From JANWWM01 sp046292465 (GTDB taxonomy: Bacteria > Bacteroidota > Chlorobiia > Chlorobiales > Thermochlorobacteraceae), in contig JBKBRB010000006.1 in assembly GCA_046292465.1 (NCBI GenBank), positions 1-64,000 on the forward strand: 64,000 bases of DNA. Reading direction: 5' to 3'. The position numbers and the translations under genes are program-made. Below the pieces are notes generated by a model. The model did not search any database. It was not told the DNA's origin and was given only the letters and a program-made list of their open reading frames with translations. Each line of letters starts with the position of its first letter. Within the stretch, counting starts at the first letter, position 1. Positions 51,731 through 60,237 of this stretch are shown here, piece by piece.

Positions 51731-52591
51731 TTATCGACCGTTCAGCGTCGCTAAAAACGATTTAACGGTTTGATTAAACACATCAGCAACTTCATGTTGC
51801 GGGCAGTGCCGCGTGTTCGGCAAAATGACGACTTCTGCTTGCGGCAAAATTTCTTGAAACTTCGGCACGACTTTATTAGGCGGAAATGCCAAATCTTCTG
51901 CGCCCCATACCAACAAGGCTTTTTCAGTATAGCGGCACGGTCTTGGAAATCGCTCAAATAAAAATCGTTCAGGATTGCGCGATGGCGCAAGGTAGGCGTG
52001 AATCGCGCCCGCACTGCGAAGTGGCTTTGCAAATTGCGCCACCAGTTCATCTGTAACTTGCGACACATCGAGATAAGTCGGCACTAAACTTTGACGCGCG
52101 CCAAATTCGTTGGCAAAGAGCATAAACATCGCCTCGCCGATTATCGGACTGCCTACTGCTCGATACAAAACGCGCTCAAATGCGCCAACTTCATCAGGAA
52201 AAATTCCCGACGCATCAACAAGCACCAACGCCTTCAGCCGTTCGGGATGTTCATTGGCAAACCACAAACTCGACGCACCGCCCATCGAGTGTCCAACAAG
52301 AATAATTTTTTGCAAACCTTTGAACGCGATGAATGCCTCGATTTCCTTTGCCCATAACGCTAAGCCATACTGCGTATTCGGCTTTTCCGATTCGCCAAAG
52401 CCGAGCAAATCAATCGCATAGACTTTGTAGTCTTGCTCGAGAACGGGGATATTACGATTCCAATGTTGCCACATTGCGCCATATCCATGAACGAGTATAA
52501 TGGGAGGATTGGCATCATCGCCGAACTCGGCGTATCGGCACTTCGCCGTTTTGCCGACTTCATATTCAAACGAAAAAAAACTTTCAGACAT
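51731..52591 (-). CDS. Alpha/beta hydrolase
   Basis: 286 residues from the ATG at 52591 (MSESFFSFEYEVG); the longer frame to 52660 is unlikely. Alpha/beta fold: oxyanion 'ILVHGYGAMWQHW', nucleophile 'ILVGHSMGGASSLWF', acid 'LVWGAEDLAFPP', and base in 'LPNTRHCPQHEVADVF'. The substrate is unknown. It follows the SDR gene on the same strand after 71 bases. The general shape resembles BchO-like hydrolases of phototrophs as much as many others, so I do not give a symbol. Confidence 0.85.
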   Translation of the reverse strand: MSESFFSFEYEVGKTAKCRYAEFGDDANPPIILVHGYGAMWQHWNRNIPVLEQDYKVYAIDLLGFGESEKPNTQYGLALWAKEIEAFIAFKGLQKIILVGHSMGGASSLWFANEHPERLKALVLVDASGIFPDEVGAFERVLYRAVGSPIIGEAMFMLFANEFGARQSLVPTYLDVSQVTDELVAQFAKPLRSAGAIHAYLAPSRNPERFLFERFPRPCRYTEKALLVWGAEDLAFPPNKVVPKFQEILPQAEVVILPNTRHCPQHEVADVFNQTVKSFLATLNGR

Positions 52592-52662
52592 CTTTTTCAA
52601 CTTTTTCAGAACTACCCAATTTAACGCCAATCCACCCATTTTAACGCGAAACCTTTTCAATT

Positions 52663-53433
52663 TTATGGCATTGTCAAGCCGCCATCGACCGAAATGGACT
52701 GTCCCGTAATCACGCGGCTAAAATCCGATGCAAAGAGCAACACAGATTCTGCAAAGTCTTCCACCGTCGTAACCTTGCGAAGCGGCGTAATGCCTGCAAC
52801 GAACTCGAACACTTCTTTCGTCGTTGGCGCGCTGGCGTCCGTCAAAGAGAGCAATCCGCCTGCAATCAAATTCACGCGAATGCCATATTTGCCGAGTTCT
52901 GCCGCCATGTTGCGCGTCAGCCCAACCATTGCTGCCTTGGCAGTGGTGTAATCGTAATAGGTTACAACGGGATTATAGACGAGGTTGGTTGAAATGTTAA
53001 TCACGCTTCCGCCGCCCTGCGCTTTCATCTGTGGCAAGCTCGCCCGAACCACATTGACCGCGCCGCCGACCGCTCCCTTGAACTGCGTTTCAAAATTTTC
53101 CCAAGTTACTGTCTCCACACTCACGTAATTCGCAGATGGATTGAACGCATACTTCGGCAAGGCATTATTGACCACCACATCGAGCCGTCCAAAGGTCTTA
53201 ACGGCGATTTCAACCATCGCTTTTACTTCTTCTTCCGACGTAACATCGGCGCGAAGTGCGATTGCCTTTCCGCCTGCCTGCACGATGCTTTTCACGACCT
53301 CATCGGCTTTGCTTTGGCTTTGGAAATAATTGACCACAACGCTTGCGCCTTCACGCGCCAAGACTTTGGCAATCGCCGCACCCACGCCGCGACTTGCCCC
53401 TGTAACGAGAGCAACCTTGTTCCTGAGCAACAT
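52663..53433 (-). CDS. Short-chain dehydrogenase/reductase (FabG-like)
   Basis: 256 residues from the ATG at 53433 (MLLRNKVALVTGASRG); the frame upstream to 53652 is not SDR-like. Rossmann motif 'ALVTGASRGVGAAIAKVL', 'VVNNALPKYAF' in place of NNAG, a serine in 'SVINISTNLVYN' and 'YYDYTTAKAAMVGLTRNMA' supplying the YxxxK-type pair (Y-T-T-A-K), then 'GIRVNLIAGGLL'. It reduces or oxidises a hydroxyl using NAD(P). The substrate is not known. It may be co-expressed with the hydrolase downstream. Confidence 0.9.
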   Translation of the reverse strand: MLLRNKVALVTGASRGVGAAIAKVLAREGASVVVNYFQSQSKADEVVKSIVQAGGKAIALRADVTSEEEVKAMVEIAVKTFGRLDVVVNNALPKYAFNPSANYVSVETVTWENFETQFKGAVGGAVNVVRASLPQMKAQGGGSVINISTNLVYNPVVTYYDYTTAKAAMVGLTRNMAAELGKYGIRVNLIAGGLLSLTDASAPTTKEVFEFVAGITPLRKVTTVEDFAESVLLFASDFSRVITGQSISVDGGLTMP

Positions 53434-53837
53434 TGTTTTTGATGAGTTTGAATTGATTTTGAATTGATAACATGCGACGCAGAAACAGGCAGGAAAGAAG
53501 AATGTGTGCCAAGTATTCAGAAGAAGAACCACAAAGGTTCTTTTAGCGAAAGGCGTTGCATCATCTTTCCTTGCGTCAGTATTACCTGCGTCAAGTTCCT
53601 CGAGTTTGTTCTCAGCCGCTTTTGGCAGCACCCCGAAGATGATTGCGTGCAAGTGTAAGCAATTTTTTTACCATCAAAAAACGAAACTCACACTGATAAT
53701 TGCGTAGAAAAAGATAGGCGCAGTTAAAATTCTTTGACAAAAATGTTAACGATTATTTAACAATTTGGTAATACTGCGTATAATTGTGCACTGTCGCGTC
53801 GCTGAACGCTTTTTTCAACTTTAACTTTTTTACGAAG
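53434..53837. other. Divergent intergenic region, 404 bases
   Basis: Between the SDR (minus) and the small secreted protein (plus). It contains the promoter described at 53757-53784 and must hold one for the SDR gene. Open frames running through it are extensions of the flanking genes; none looks coding. Confidence 0.6.
53757..53784 (+). promoter_or_regulatory. Sigma-70-like promoter for the small secreted protein
   Basis: TTAACA (53757-53762), 16-base spacer, perfect TATAAT (53779-53784). The ATG follows 53 bases later. The best promoter consensus noticed in the window. Confidence 0.5.
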
Positions 53838-54278
53838 ATGAAAAAGACCTTGCTCTTTATCGCTGTTGCGCTTGTTGGGATTACAAGCGTCGAGGCTCAG
53901 CCATCAGGGAATTGGACGTATGTTGCCGAATCAAGCAATGCTAAGTATTTCGTCTTGAAGTCAAAGGAATCCATGACGATTAACCCGTCGGAACAAATGA
54001 TGGAAATGTGGGTGAAAGTCGAGTTCAACCGAATCCAACCTAATGGCACGGCTTATCAGTTAGGACTGCAACGCTTTGACTTAAAGCATGATGAATTTGC
54101 CTTCCGCGAAGTCATTGGATATGATGCGAGCGGCAAAGTCCTTTATCATCATCGTTATGATGATGCTGACCTTAATTGGCAAACGGCAGCGCTGCGCAGT
54201 GTTGGTGCAGAGTTGCTTGCCAACGCACAAACAACTTTCGCTGTGTTAACCAGCAAAGCCGTTGCAAGCGCACGCTGA
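53838..54278 (+). CDS. Small secreted protein
   Basis: 146 residues from the ATG at 53838, which gives a clear signal peptide (MKKTLLFIAVALVGITSVEAQ). The mature part 'GNWTYVAESSNAKYFVLKSKES' and 'MWVKVEFNRIQPNGTAYQLGLQRFDLKHDEFAF' in consecutive pieces resembles small surface-adhesin-like or DUF4488-type proteins of unknown role found in Bacteroidota and other bacteria. The 'W.......Y' and 'LK.......D' pattern suggests a compact beta-rich fold. It has its own good promoter and terminator, so it is a stand-alone, probably well-expressed gene. Confidence 0.75.
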   Translation: MKKTLLFIAVALVGITSVEAQPSGNWTYVAESSNAKYFVLKSKESMTINPSEQMMEMWVKVEFNRIQPNGTAYQLGLQRFDLKHDEFAFREVIGYDASGKVLYHHRYDDADLNWQTAALRSVGAELLANAQTTFAVLTSKAVASAR

Positions 54279-54309
54279 ATCTCTCTGCTCATCTCTTTGA
54301 GTCAAAACG

Positions 54310-54338
54310 CAAAAGCCCATCGTGATGATGGGCTTTTG
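54310..54338. terminator. Bidirectional terminator
   Basis: Perfect 12-bp stem CAAAAGCCCATC (54310-54321) and GATGGGCTTTTG (54327-54338) with a 5-base loop, between convergent genes. T-rich arms on both strands let it serve both. Confidence 0.85.
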
Positions 54339-54353
54339 TATTTAGCAGGCATT

Positions 54354-55490
54354 TCATGAAATTTTAATGTCTGCGGGGTGTTTTTTGCGATGCAGGTTCA
54401 CTTTGACAGGCTTCTGATGCAGAACGAACTGATTTCGCCCGTTGCGCTTTGCCTCATAGAGTGCTTCGTCAGCCTGTTGAATCACCAGCGATGTTGACAG
54501 ACTCGGCATGGGCGTTATCACATTCAGTCCTATGCTAATTGTAACGACTTCCGCGGTCATTGATGCAAGGTGAGGAATGTTGAGATGGCGAACCGCGTCA
54601 CAGATTTTTCCTGCCATTTTCTTTGCTTTTTCTGAATCAGAGTTGGTCAGCAATACGAGAAACTCTTCACCGCCGTATCGTCCGACATAGTCCGTTGAAC
54701 GGCGAAGAACAGTGCGAATAGCATGCGCCACCTGCTTCAAACACATGTCGCCCGCTTGATGCCCATAAAAATCGTTATAGTTCTTAAAGTGGTCTATATC
54801 AATCATCATCACAGCGAGAGGCTCGGCATTGCGCATGGCTTTCAACCACTCGCGTTGCAATGTTTCGTCAATACTTCGGCGGTTTGGAATGCCTGTTAGA
54901 CTATCAATTGTGGCAAGTTGTTCTAACTGCCTTTTGGCACGCTCCAATTCAATTAAACTTTCTTGCAGCCGCTCTTCTGCTGCGCGTCGCATGGCAATTT
55001 CTTGCTGAAGTTTATCTACCTGCACGGAAAGCGCACGAACAGTTAGGTGTTCAGCATTTGCCATTTTCAAGCGAATGAGAAGATACGCCTGCTTCCCGTC
55101 GCGCACCGTGCATCCATCGAGCACAAATGGCATTATGCCTCCAGACGTCCTAAGTTCAGTTTGCTCAGAAACAAATGATGATGAAGCGGTAACTTTTTTT
55201 ATCCAATCATTGAACTTAAAGCGGTCCGTAACAAGTGCGGAGAAGCAAGTTCCTTTAAGGTCTTCGCCTGTTAATGAAAAAATGGCACGCGCGGCATTGT
55301 TGGCAAGCAAAATTACCTGATTGGGCAACAGCACCAGAATCGGCTCGGGAAGCGCTTGCAAAATGTTAAGGTATACCTTCTCTGTCATTTCTAAGGGCTC
55401 ATTGGTTACACTTCTCTTATCTTTTCTCAAAACGAACAGTCTTGAACGAATAGTGGCAACAGCGTTTGTTAGAATTTTTTCCAAACGCAT
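54354..55490 (-). CDS. PAS-GGDEF diguanylate cyclase
   Basis: 378 residues from the ATG at 55490 (a GTG one codon earlier is possible). A PAS domain at about 40-140 ('LPEPILVLLPNQVILLANNAARAIFSLTGEDLKG' in pieces), a coiled coil (LSVQVDKLQQEIAMRRAAEERLQE) and a GGDEF domain with 'LTGIPNRRSID', 'MIDIDHFKNYNDFYGHQAGD' and active-site 'VGRYGGEEFLVL'. It should make cyclic di-GMP from GTP. No allosteric I-site RxxD is clear before GGEEF. No membrane helix is seen, so it is cytoplasmic. The PAS ligand is unknown. Confidence 0.92.
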   Translation of the reverse strand: MRLEKILTNAVATIRSRLFVLRKDKRSVTNEPLEMTEKVYLNILQALPEPILVLLPNQVILLANNAARAIFSLTGEDLKGTCFSALVTDRFKFNDWIKKVTASSSFVSEQTELRTSGGIMPFVLDGCTVRDGKQAYLLIRLKMANAEHLTVRALSVQVDKLQQEIAMRRAAEERLQESLIELERAKRQLEQLATIDSLTGIPNRRSIDETLQREWLKAMRNAEPLAVMMIDIDHFKNYNDFYGHQAGDMCLKQVAHAIRTVLRRSTDYVGRYGGEEFLVLLTNSDSEKAKKMAGKICDAVRHLNIPHLASMTAEVVTISIGLNVITPMPSLSTSLVIQQADEALYEAKRNGRNQFVLHQKPVKVNLHRKKHPADIKIS

Positions 55491-55702
55491 CACTTCGTGC
55501 TTTAAGGTTGAAATACTAGGGCGGGTTATACGACAATCACCGTTAATGAATTGTGACGAAGCGCATACTCAACACTTAAACTGATGTCACTGAATTTTTA
55601 TGCCCTTATTGACTGAACGAGATGGGTATATTTGATAACGGTTTTGTCAGGTAAGACTCGTAACACTTTGCATTTATCCGATTTTAGGCGAAGTTGTCGT
55701 GT

Positions 55703-57184
55703 TCATCGTTCAAACTTAGAGCCGCCCACGCTCGACATAATTTTGCCAATCATATCGCTGTAAATGCGCGTGGCTTCAAGTTCATCTTTGCCGACCATTG
55801 AGTTTTGGTGCAATCCTTCCAATACAAATTCCATTGCGGTGGCGAGTTCTTGTTTGTCTTTGGTTTGAAAGGTCTTTTCGGCAAACTCGCGCAAACCTTT
55901 GACTTTATCCAACGCTTTGAAATACTCCTCGAACTTCATGTCATCATAGATATCGACTTGATTGCCCTGCGAGAACCAGCCTGTAATGGTAGCATAAGCG
56001 CTCTGCCCTTGAACTTTCTTGTTAGGGTCAGGACAGTATTTTTTGAAGACTTGGTTAATGGCTTTGCCGATAAGCAGTTTAGCGACGTTAATTGCACCTT
56101 CTTGTTCGCCTTCATAGACGAGTTCAACTTTGCCTGTGATGGCAGGCGTGACGAGAAACATATCAGAAATTCGCACGCAGGCTTCGGATTCATCGTGCAT
56201 GATGGCGCGACGCTCGGCACTGCTTACAAGGTTTTCCATCGCCGTAATCGTCAGGCGCGCCGAGACGCCCGACTTTTGGTCAACGTATTCGCTCCGACGT
56301 GCTTCAAAGGCAATATGTTCAATCATTTCTTTGAAGTAATACGGCACTTTGACTTCCACTTCGGACGGGCGTTTCGTCCATGCTTCTTGCTCCGTGATTT
56401 TAATGCCGATTTCAATCGTTTTCGGATAGTGCGTGATGATTTGTGAATCAATACGGTCTTTGAGCGGCGTGATGATGTTGCCGCGATTGGTGTAATCTTC
56501 AGGGTTCGCGGAATAAATGATGAAGATATCGAGTGGGATTCTCACTTGAAAGCCGCGAATCTGAATATCTTTTTCTTGCATGATGTTCAGCAAGCCGACT
56601 TGAATGCGCGGTTGAAGGTCGGGCAGTTCGTTAATAGCAAAAATGCCTCGATTGGTGCGCGGAATAATGCCGTAGTGAATCACATTTTCGTCAGCGTAAG
56701 TCAATTTTTGCGATGCGGCTTTGATGGGGTCGATGTCGCCGATAAGGTCGGCAATGGTTACATCAGGCGTTGCGAGTTTTTCACCGTAGCGTTCCGAGCG
56801 ATGCAGCCACGCGATTTCGGTTTCGTCCCCTTCGTGCAAGATCTTTTCACGGGCGTATTTTGAAATCGGATTGAACGGGTCGTCGTTGATTTCCGAGCCT
56901 TTGATAACAGGAATAAACTCGTCGAGCAAATTGACCATGAGACGAATGAGTTTGGTTTTGGCTTGTCCGCGCAGACCCAGCAGGATAATATCGTGTTTTG
57001 AAAGCAGTGCGTTTTGTAGCTGCGGAATAACCGTGCGCTCGTAACCAATAATATTCGGAAACGGATTTTCGCCGTCCTTCATTTTTTGAATCAAGTTTTC
57101 GCGAATTTCATCTTTCACTGAGCGCGTTCGATAACCTGCACGCTTTAATTCGCCGAGCGTTCTGATTTTCGTGATGTCTTTCAT
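55703..57184 (-). CDS. MoxR/Mg-chelatase-like AAA+ ATPase
   Basis: 493 residues. AAA+ core: Walker A 'LLGLRGQAKTKLIRLM' (70-77, with A in place of G before KT) and Walker B region 'GIFAINELPDLQPRIQVGLL' where the usual Asp is Asn. Sensor segments are 'IFIIYSANPEDYTNRGNIITPLKDRIDSQI' in pieces. Helical tail 'ILLGKAINQVFKKY' and beyond. This group is often annotated as magnesium chelatase or sigma-54-interacting ATPase, but it pairs with VWA proteins (here 57783-58883) like MoxR/RavA systems, which remodel or activate partner proteins. There is no evidence of a chlorophyll role. The Walker B change may be a family trait. Confidence 0.88.
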   Translation of the reverse strand: MKDITKIRTLGELKRAGYRTRSVKDEIRENLIQKMKDGENPFPNIIGYERTVIPQLQNALLSKHDIILLGLRGQAKTKLIRLMVNLLDEFIPVIKGSEINDDPFNPISKYAREKILHEGDETEIAWLHRSERYGEKLATPDVTIADLIGDIDPIKAASQKLTYADENVIHYGIIPRTNRGIFAINELPDLQPRIQVGLLNIMQEKDIQIRGFQVRIPLDIFIIYSANPEDYTNRGNIITPLKDRIDSQIITHYPKTIEIGIKITEQEAWTKRPSEVEVKVPYYFKEMIEHIAFEARRSEYVDQKSGVSARLTITAMENLVSSAERRAIMHDESEACVRISDMFLVTPAITGKVELVYEGEQEGAINVAKLLIGKAINQVFKKYCPDPNKKVQGQSAYATITGWFSQGNQVDIYDDMKFEEYFKALDKVKGLREFAEKTFQTKDKQELATAMEFVLEGLHQNSMVGKDELEATRIYSDMIGKIMSSVGGSKFER

Positions 57185-57204
57185 AAATCGTTTGGTTGTT
57201 GTGC

Positions 57205-57786
57205 TTAACTGAAAATTGTTGATAGCGGCAATGCGAAGCCGTTGAGCCAGCCTTTGCCATAAAGCGTCTCTTTTTCGGTCAGGATTTCAGTTGGGTCGTT
57301 GTGAGAAGCGTTGTCGTAAATCGTCAGTGTTTTTTGCGCCACATCGACAAGCCAAATTTCGCCTACACCCGCGCGTTTCCAAGTCTCGACTTTCTCTAAG
57401 GCTTCATTCATCTTGTTCGGTTGTGAGGCGACTTCCACGACAAGGTCGGGCACAACCGTCAGAAATCCTGCTTCAATTTCATCGACGCTTTTGATTTTTT
57501 CACGGCTGACGAAGGTTACATCTGCGCCGCGCACCGTGTCAGGATTGCGTTCCAGATATACGCCCGTTTCCGCTACGAAAAGAAATCCGAGATTTCGCTC
57601 TTCGACAAACGCACCAAGTTTACGCTCAATTTTTGAAGCGATATATCCATGTTTTCCGCCTGCGGGCATCGTTTCAATGGGTTTCCCTTTGAGGAGTTCG
57701 AATCGTTTCCCCGTCTCGCTTTGCAGTTCCATTAAGTCTTCGCCCGTCAGCAGTTTTTCTGCCGTTATCATTTCTTGCTCCTTCAT
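57205..57786 (-). CDS. Uma2 family (DUF820) putative endonuclease
   Basis: 193 residues of the Uma2 PD-(D/E)XK family: 'GKRFELLKGKPIETMPAGGKHG', 'VRGADVTFVSREKI', 'VPDLVVEVASQPNKMNEALEKVETWKRAGVGEIWLVD' in pieces, so D, E and K positions are present. It lies between the ATPase and VWA genes, overlapping the VWA stop by four bases (ATGA) and leaving 20 bases before the ATPase gene. A Uma2 gene inside this pair is uncommon. It is distinct from the other Uma2 at 1875-2429. Confidence 0.88.
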   Translation of the reverse strand: MKEQEMITAEKLLTGEDLMELQSETGKRFELLKGKPIETMPAGGKHGYIASKIERKLGAFVEERNLGFLFVAETGVYLERNPDTVRGADVTFVSREKIKSVDEIEAGFLTVVPDLVVEVASQPNKMNEALEKVETWKRAGVGEIWLVDVAQKTLTIYDNASHNDPTEILTEKETLYGKGWLNGFALPLSTIFS

Positions 57787-58883
57787 CGCAGTTTTTTGCG
57801 GCGATTTTTGATGTAGTCGACGAACATATATTCGCCCAAGTTATCTAACCCACTGAAATACGCCCGCCCTTGATTGGCTTGTGTCAGTTCATTGATAAAG
57901 CCTTGCAGATAGGGGTCGCTGGTAACCATAAAGGTTGTGATGGTGATTTTATCTTTGCGACACATGACGGCTTCGTCGAGCGTTTTGTTGACGATTTTCC
58001 TATCTAACCCAAACGAGTTTTTGTAAATCTTCGCGCCTTCGTTAATGGCGGAAGGTTTGCCGTCGGTAATCATGAAAATTTGCTTGTTCTGATTTTTCTT
58101 GCGCTTCAAGATTTGACGTGCGAGTGCAAGCCCTGCTTTGGTGTTGGTGTGATACGGTCCGACACTGATGAACGGCAAATCTTTGACTTCCACCTGCCAC
58201 GCCTCGTCGCCAAACAGCAAGATATCAAGGCTGTCTTTGGGATAGCGCGTCAAAATGAGTTCTGAGAGTGCCATTGCGACTTTCTTTGCGGGCGTGATGC
58301 GGTCTTCGCCGTAAAGAATCATCGAGTGCGAAATGTCAATCATCAACACGGTGGCGCAGGTGGTTTGATGCTCGGTTTCATAGACGCGAAAGTCATCTTC
58401 GGTAAGGCGAATTTCGTCTAAATCACTGTGTTTCAGCGCGTTTTGAAGCGTTTGCGTGAGGTCAAGATTTTGAAGCGCGTCGCCAAATTTCCAACTGCGC
58501 GTCTCGGGCGTGCGCTCTTCCGACATTCCCGACTTTGGAATTTTATGATTGCCAAACTGCGACTGCTTACGAAGCGATGAAAAAATTTCGTTGAGCGATT
58601 CTTCGCGAATTTTTTTCGTTGTTTTGCCTGTGATGTTGAAAGTGCCGTCGCGCGAGGGTTCTTCAAGGTAGCCTTCGCGTTTTAGGTATTCAATGAAATC
58701 GCCGATGCCAACTTCGTCGTCGCCTAAACCGTATTGTCGGTCCATTTCTGTGAGCCATTGCAAGGCTTGATTAGCGTCGCCGTTGGTGTAAATCAACAGT
58801 TGATTAAATACTTTGAGCATCTTTTCAAGCGAGGATTGCGTTTTGGCGTGCCGCTCGTCCCATTTAGAAAATCGATAGTCCAT
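57783..58883 (-). CDS. VWA domain protein, partner of the AAA+ ATPase
   Basis: 366 residues. The C-terminal half is a von Willebrand factor A domain with MIDAS motif 'VLMIDISHSMILYGEDR' (DxSxS), 'LDILLFGDEAW' and 'IFMITDGKPSAI' with the TDG. The N-terminal ~150 residues hold a helical region. In MoxR-VWA pairs the VWA protein acts as adaptor between ATPase and target, or binds metal. It is the first gene of the VWA-Uma2-ATPase run. Confidence 0.88.
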   Translation of the reverse strand: MDYRFSKWDERHAKTQSSLEKMLKVFNQLLIYTNGDANQALQWLTEMDRQYGLGDDEVGIGDFIEYLKREGYLEEPSRDGTFNITGKTTKKIREESLNEIFSSLRKQSQFGNHKIPKSGMSEERTPETRSWKFGDALQNLDLTQTLQNALKHSDLDEIRLTEDDFRVYETEHQTTCATVLMIDISHSMILYGEDRITPAKKVAMALSELILTRYPKDSLDILLFGDEAWQVEVKDLPFISVGPYHTNTKAGLALARQILKRKKNQNKQIFMITDGKPSAINEGAKIYKNSFGLDRKIVNKTLDEAVMCRKDKITITTFMVTSDPYLQGFINELTQANQGRAYFSGLDNLGEYMFVDYIKNRRKKLR

Positions 58884-58972
58884 ATTTTCAGCGTGAATTG
58901 AGGTCGGTTATGCAAGTCAGAAACAGTTGAAAGTAAGAAAAAATTTGATACGGCAAACAGAAGAATTGCCGT

Positions 58973-59640
58973 TTAGAGCGAGAGGAGAAATTCGGTCAAG
59001 TTTGTTTTTTTGGGAAGCCTAAGTTTGCGGCGAAGATGTAAGCGATATGTCTCAACGCTACGCGGCGAAAGAAAAAGCAGTTGCGCGATTTCTTTGGTTG
59101 AGAGTTGAATTTTGAGAAGCACGCATAAGCGCAATTCGGTTTTGGTCAGTTCAGGAAATCGATTGGTAAGCACCTGAATGAAGTTTTGATGCACGCTCTC
59201 GAACTGTTGCTCGAAGAGCCGCCAACTTTTCTCGTCGGCTTTGGACTTCTCCAACTGCTCAATCAAGTTTGAAATTTCCTGATATACTTTTTCCGATGTG
59301 TTCCCCAAAACCGATTTTGAAAGCGTCATCAATTCCGCTTTCAACTTTTCGACGAGTTCGTTTTTTTGCACCAGCGTCATCGCCATTGAAACAATCTCTT
59401 GCTTTTTGTGCGCAAGCTCTTTTTCCGATTGTTCGGCTTTGAGGCGGAAGATTTCACGCTCTCGCGCCATTTCAGCGACTTGATGCACGATTTGCAGTTT
59501 TTTGGTTTTGGCGATTACTTCCTCGTTGAGCATTTCTTCGCGCACCTGTTGGTGAAGCCGTGCGTGGCAGAGTGCTTCGGTCAAGTTGCCTGTTCGTTCG
59601 AATGCTCGCGAAAGTTCTCGGTTCACATCAGCCCGCCGCT
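58973..59640 (-). pseudogene. LuxR-type regulator, N-terminus missing
   Basis: C-terminal ~220 residues of a regulator: TPR-like 'FERTGNLTEALCHARLHQQVREEML', a long coiled coil ('EQSEKELAHKKQEIVSMAMTL', 'NELVEKLKAELMTLSKS'), then a GerE/LuxR helix-turn-helix 'LTKTELRLCVLLKIQLSTKEIAQLLFLSPRSVETYRLHLRRKL' in pieces. This is the layout of Bacteroidota/Chlorobiota TPR-coil-LuxR regulators, usually over 500 residues. Upstream of about 59636 the frame becomes antisense of a type IX cargo gene, so the N-terminal TPR part is gone. The coding remainder is intact in frame. Confidence 0.75.
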
Positions 59641-59644
59641 CTAC

Positions 59645-60063
59645 TTTGTTTATAGCCTTGCGGCGTATAACAACAGCCTCTTCGTGGGCGGAGGGTTTAC
59701 GAATGCGGGCGGCAGTTCTGCCAATCGCATTGCGCAATGGACGGCAACCTCTTCCAGCACGCAAGACCAAACCCGCAATCAGCCCAAAGGCTATGCACTT
59801 GAGCAAAACTATCCGAACCCGTTCAACCCGACGACCGTCATTAGTTATCAACTCCCAACCGCCAGCAATGTGTCGCTGAAAGTCTATGATGTGCTCGGCA
59901 AGGAAGTGATGACGCTCGTGAGCGGTCGGCAAGCGGCAGGGTCATACACCTACACTTTGAACGCAAGCAATTTGGCAAGCGGCGTGTATTTTTACAAGCA
60001 GGAAGCGCGACAAGTGGCGCGTCCTCGTTTGTGCAAACGAAAAAAATGATGCTGGTCAAGTAA
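59645..60063 (+). pseudogene. C-terminal fragment of a type IX secreted repeat protein, frameshifted
   Basis: Starts within a repeat unit 'YNNSLFVGGGFTNAGGSSANRIAQW' (the end of a kelch-like/beta-propeller cargo) and continues into a type IX sorting domain 'YALEQNYPNPFNPTTVISYQLP', 'VSLKVYDVLGKEVMTLVSGRQAAGSYTYTLN', 'GVYFY'. In the next frame the expected end appears: 'LQAGSATSGASSFVQTKKMMLVK', stop at 60061-60063. In the continuous frame the end is garbled (stop at 60049). The join needs about 7 missing bases near 59998-60003. So this is a cargo tail without its head and with a frameshift. Confidence 0.75.
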
Positions 60064-60133
60064 TGAATAATGAATAGTGAGAGTAGTGAAGAATGAAGAG
60101 TGAAGAATTGCGCGCTTCCCGTTATTCATTACT
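60056..60133. repeat. Heptad repeat forming an inverted repeat
   Basis: Left arm runs of TAATGAA-like heptamers (TAATGAA, TAATGAA, TAGTGAG) and right arm the complement (ATTCATT, ACTCATT, ACTCACT, ACTCATT) around a GCGCGC centre. Looks like a STRR-type short tandem heptamer arranged as an imperfect long hairpin. It lies in the scar zone after the cargo fragment. Confidence 0.65.
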
Positions 60134-60198
60134 CATTACTCACTACTCATTAAAGAGTTTTTTTCTCGCTGGTTGTTCTTTGTTGTCTCTTAGGTGAG

Positions 60199-60237
60199 GA
60201 GCGTCTCTGCTGGAAACGGCGGGACGCTCTTTTTTTA
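60199..60237 (+). terminator. Rho-independent terminator
   Basis: Stem GAGCGTC (60199-60205) and GACGCTC (60223-60229), internal loop, then a T-run of eight. On the plus strand it would end transcription from the cargo-gene fragment. Confidence 0.7.

Noticed and set aside
51731..52591. BchO assignment for the alpha/beta hydrolase
   Set aside because: Only general hydrolase motifs are visible and no bchI or bchD gene is adjacent.
53434..53652. Upstream extension of the SDR frame
   Set aside because: Not SDR-like; the ATG at 53433 starts directly before the Rossmann motif.
55703..57184. Magnesium chelatase subunit (bchI/bchD-like) call for the ATPase
   Set aside because: Mg-chelatase-like ATPases of this type pair with VWA proteins in non-phototrophs too; Walker B differs from BchI, so no chlorophyll role is claimed.
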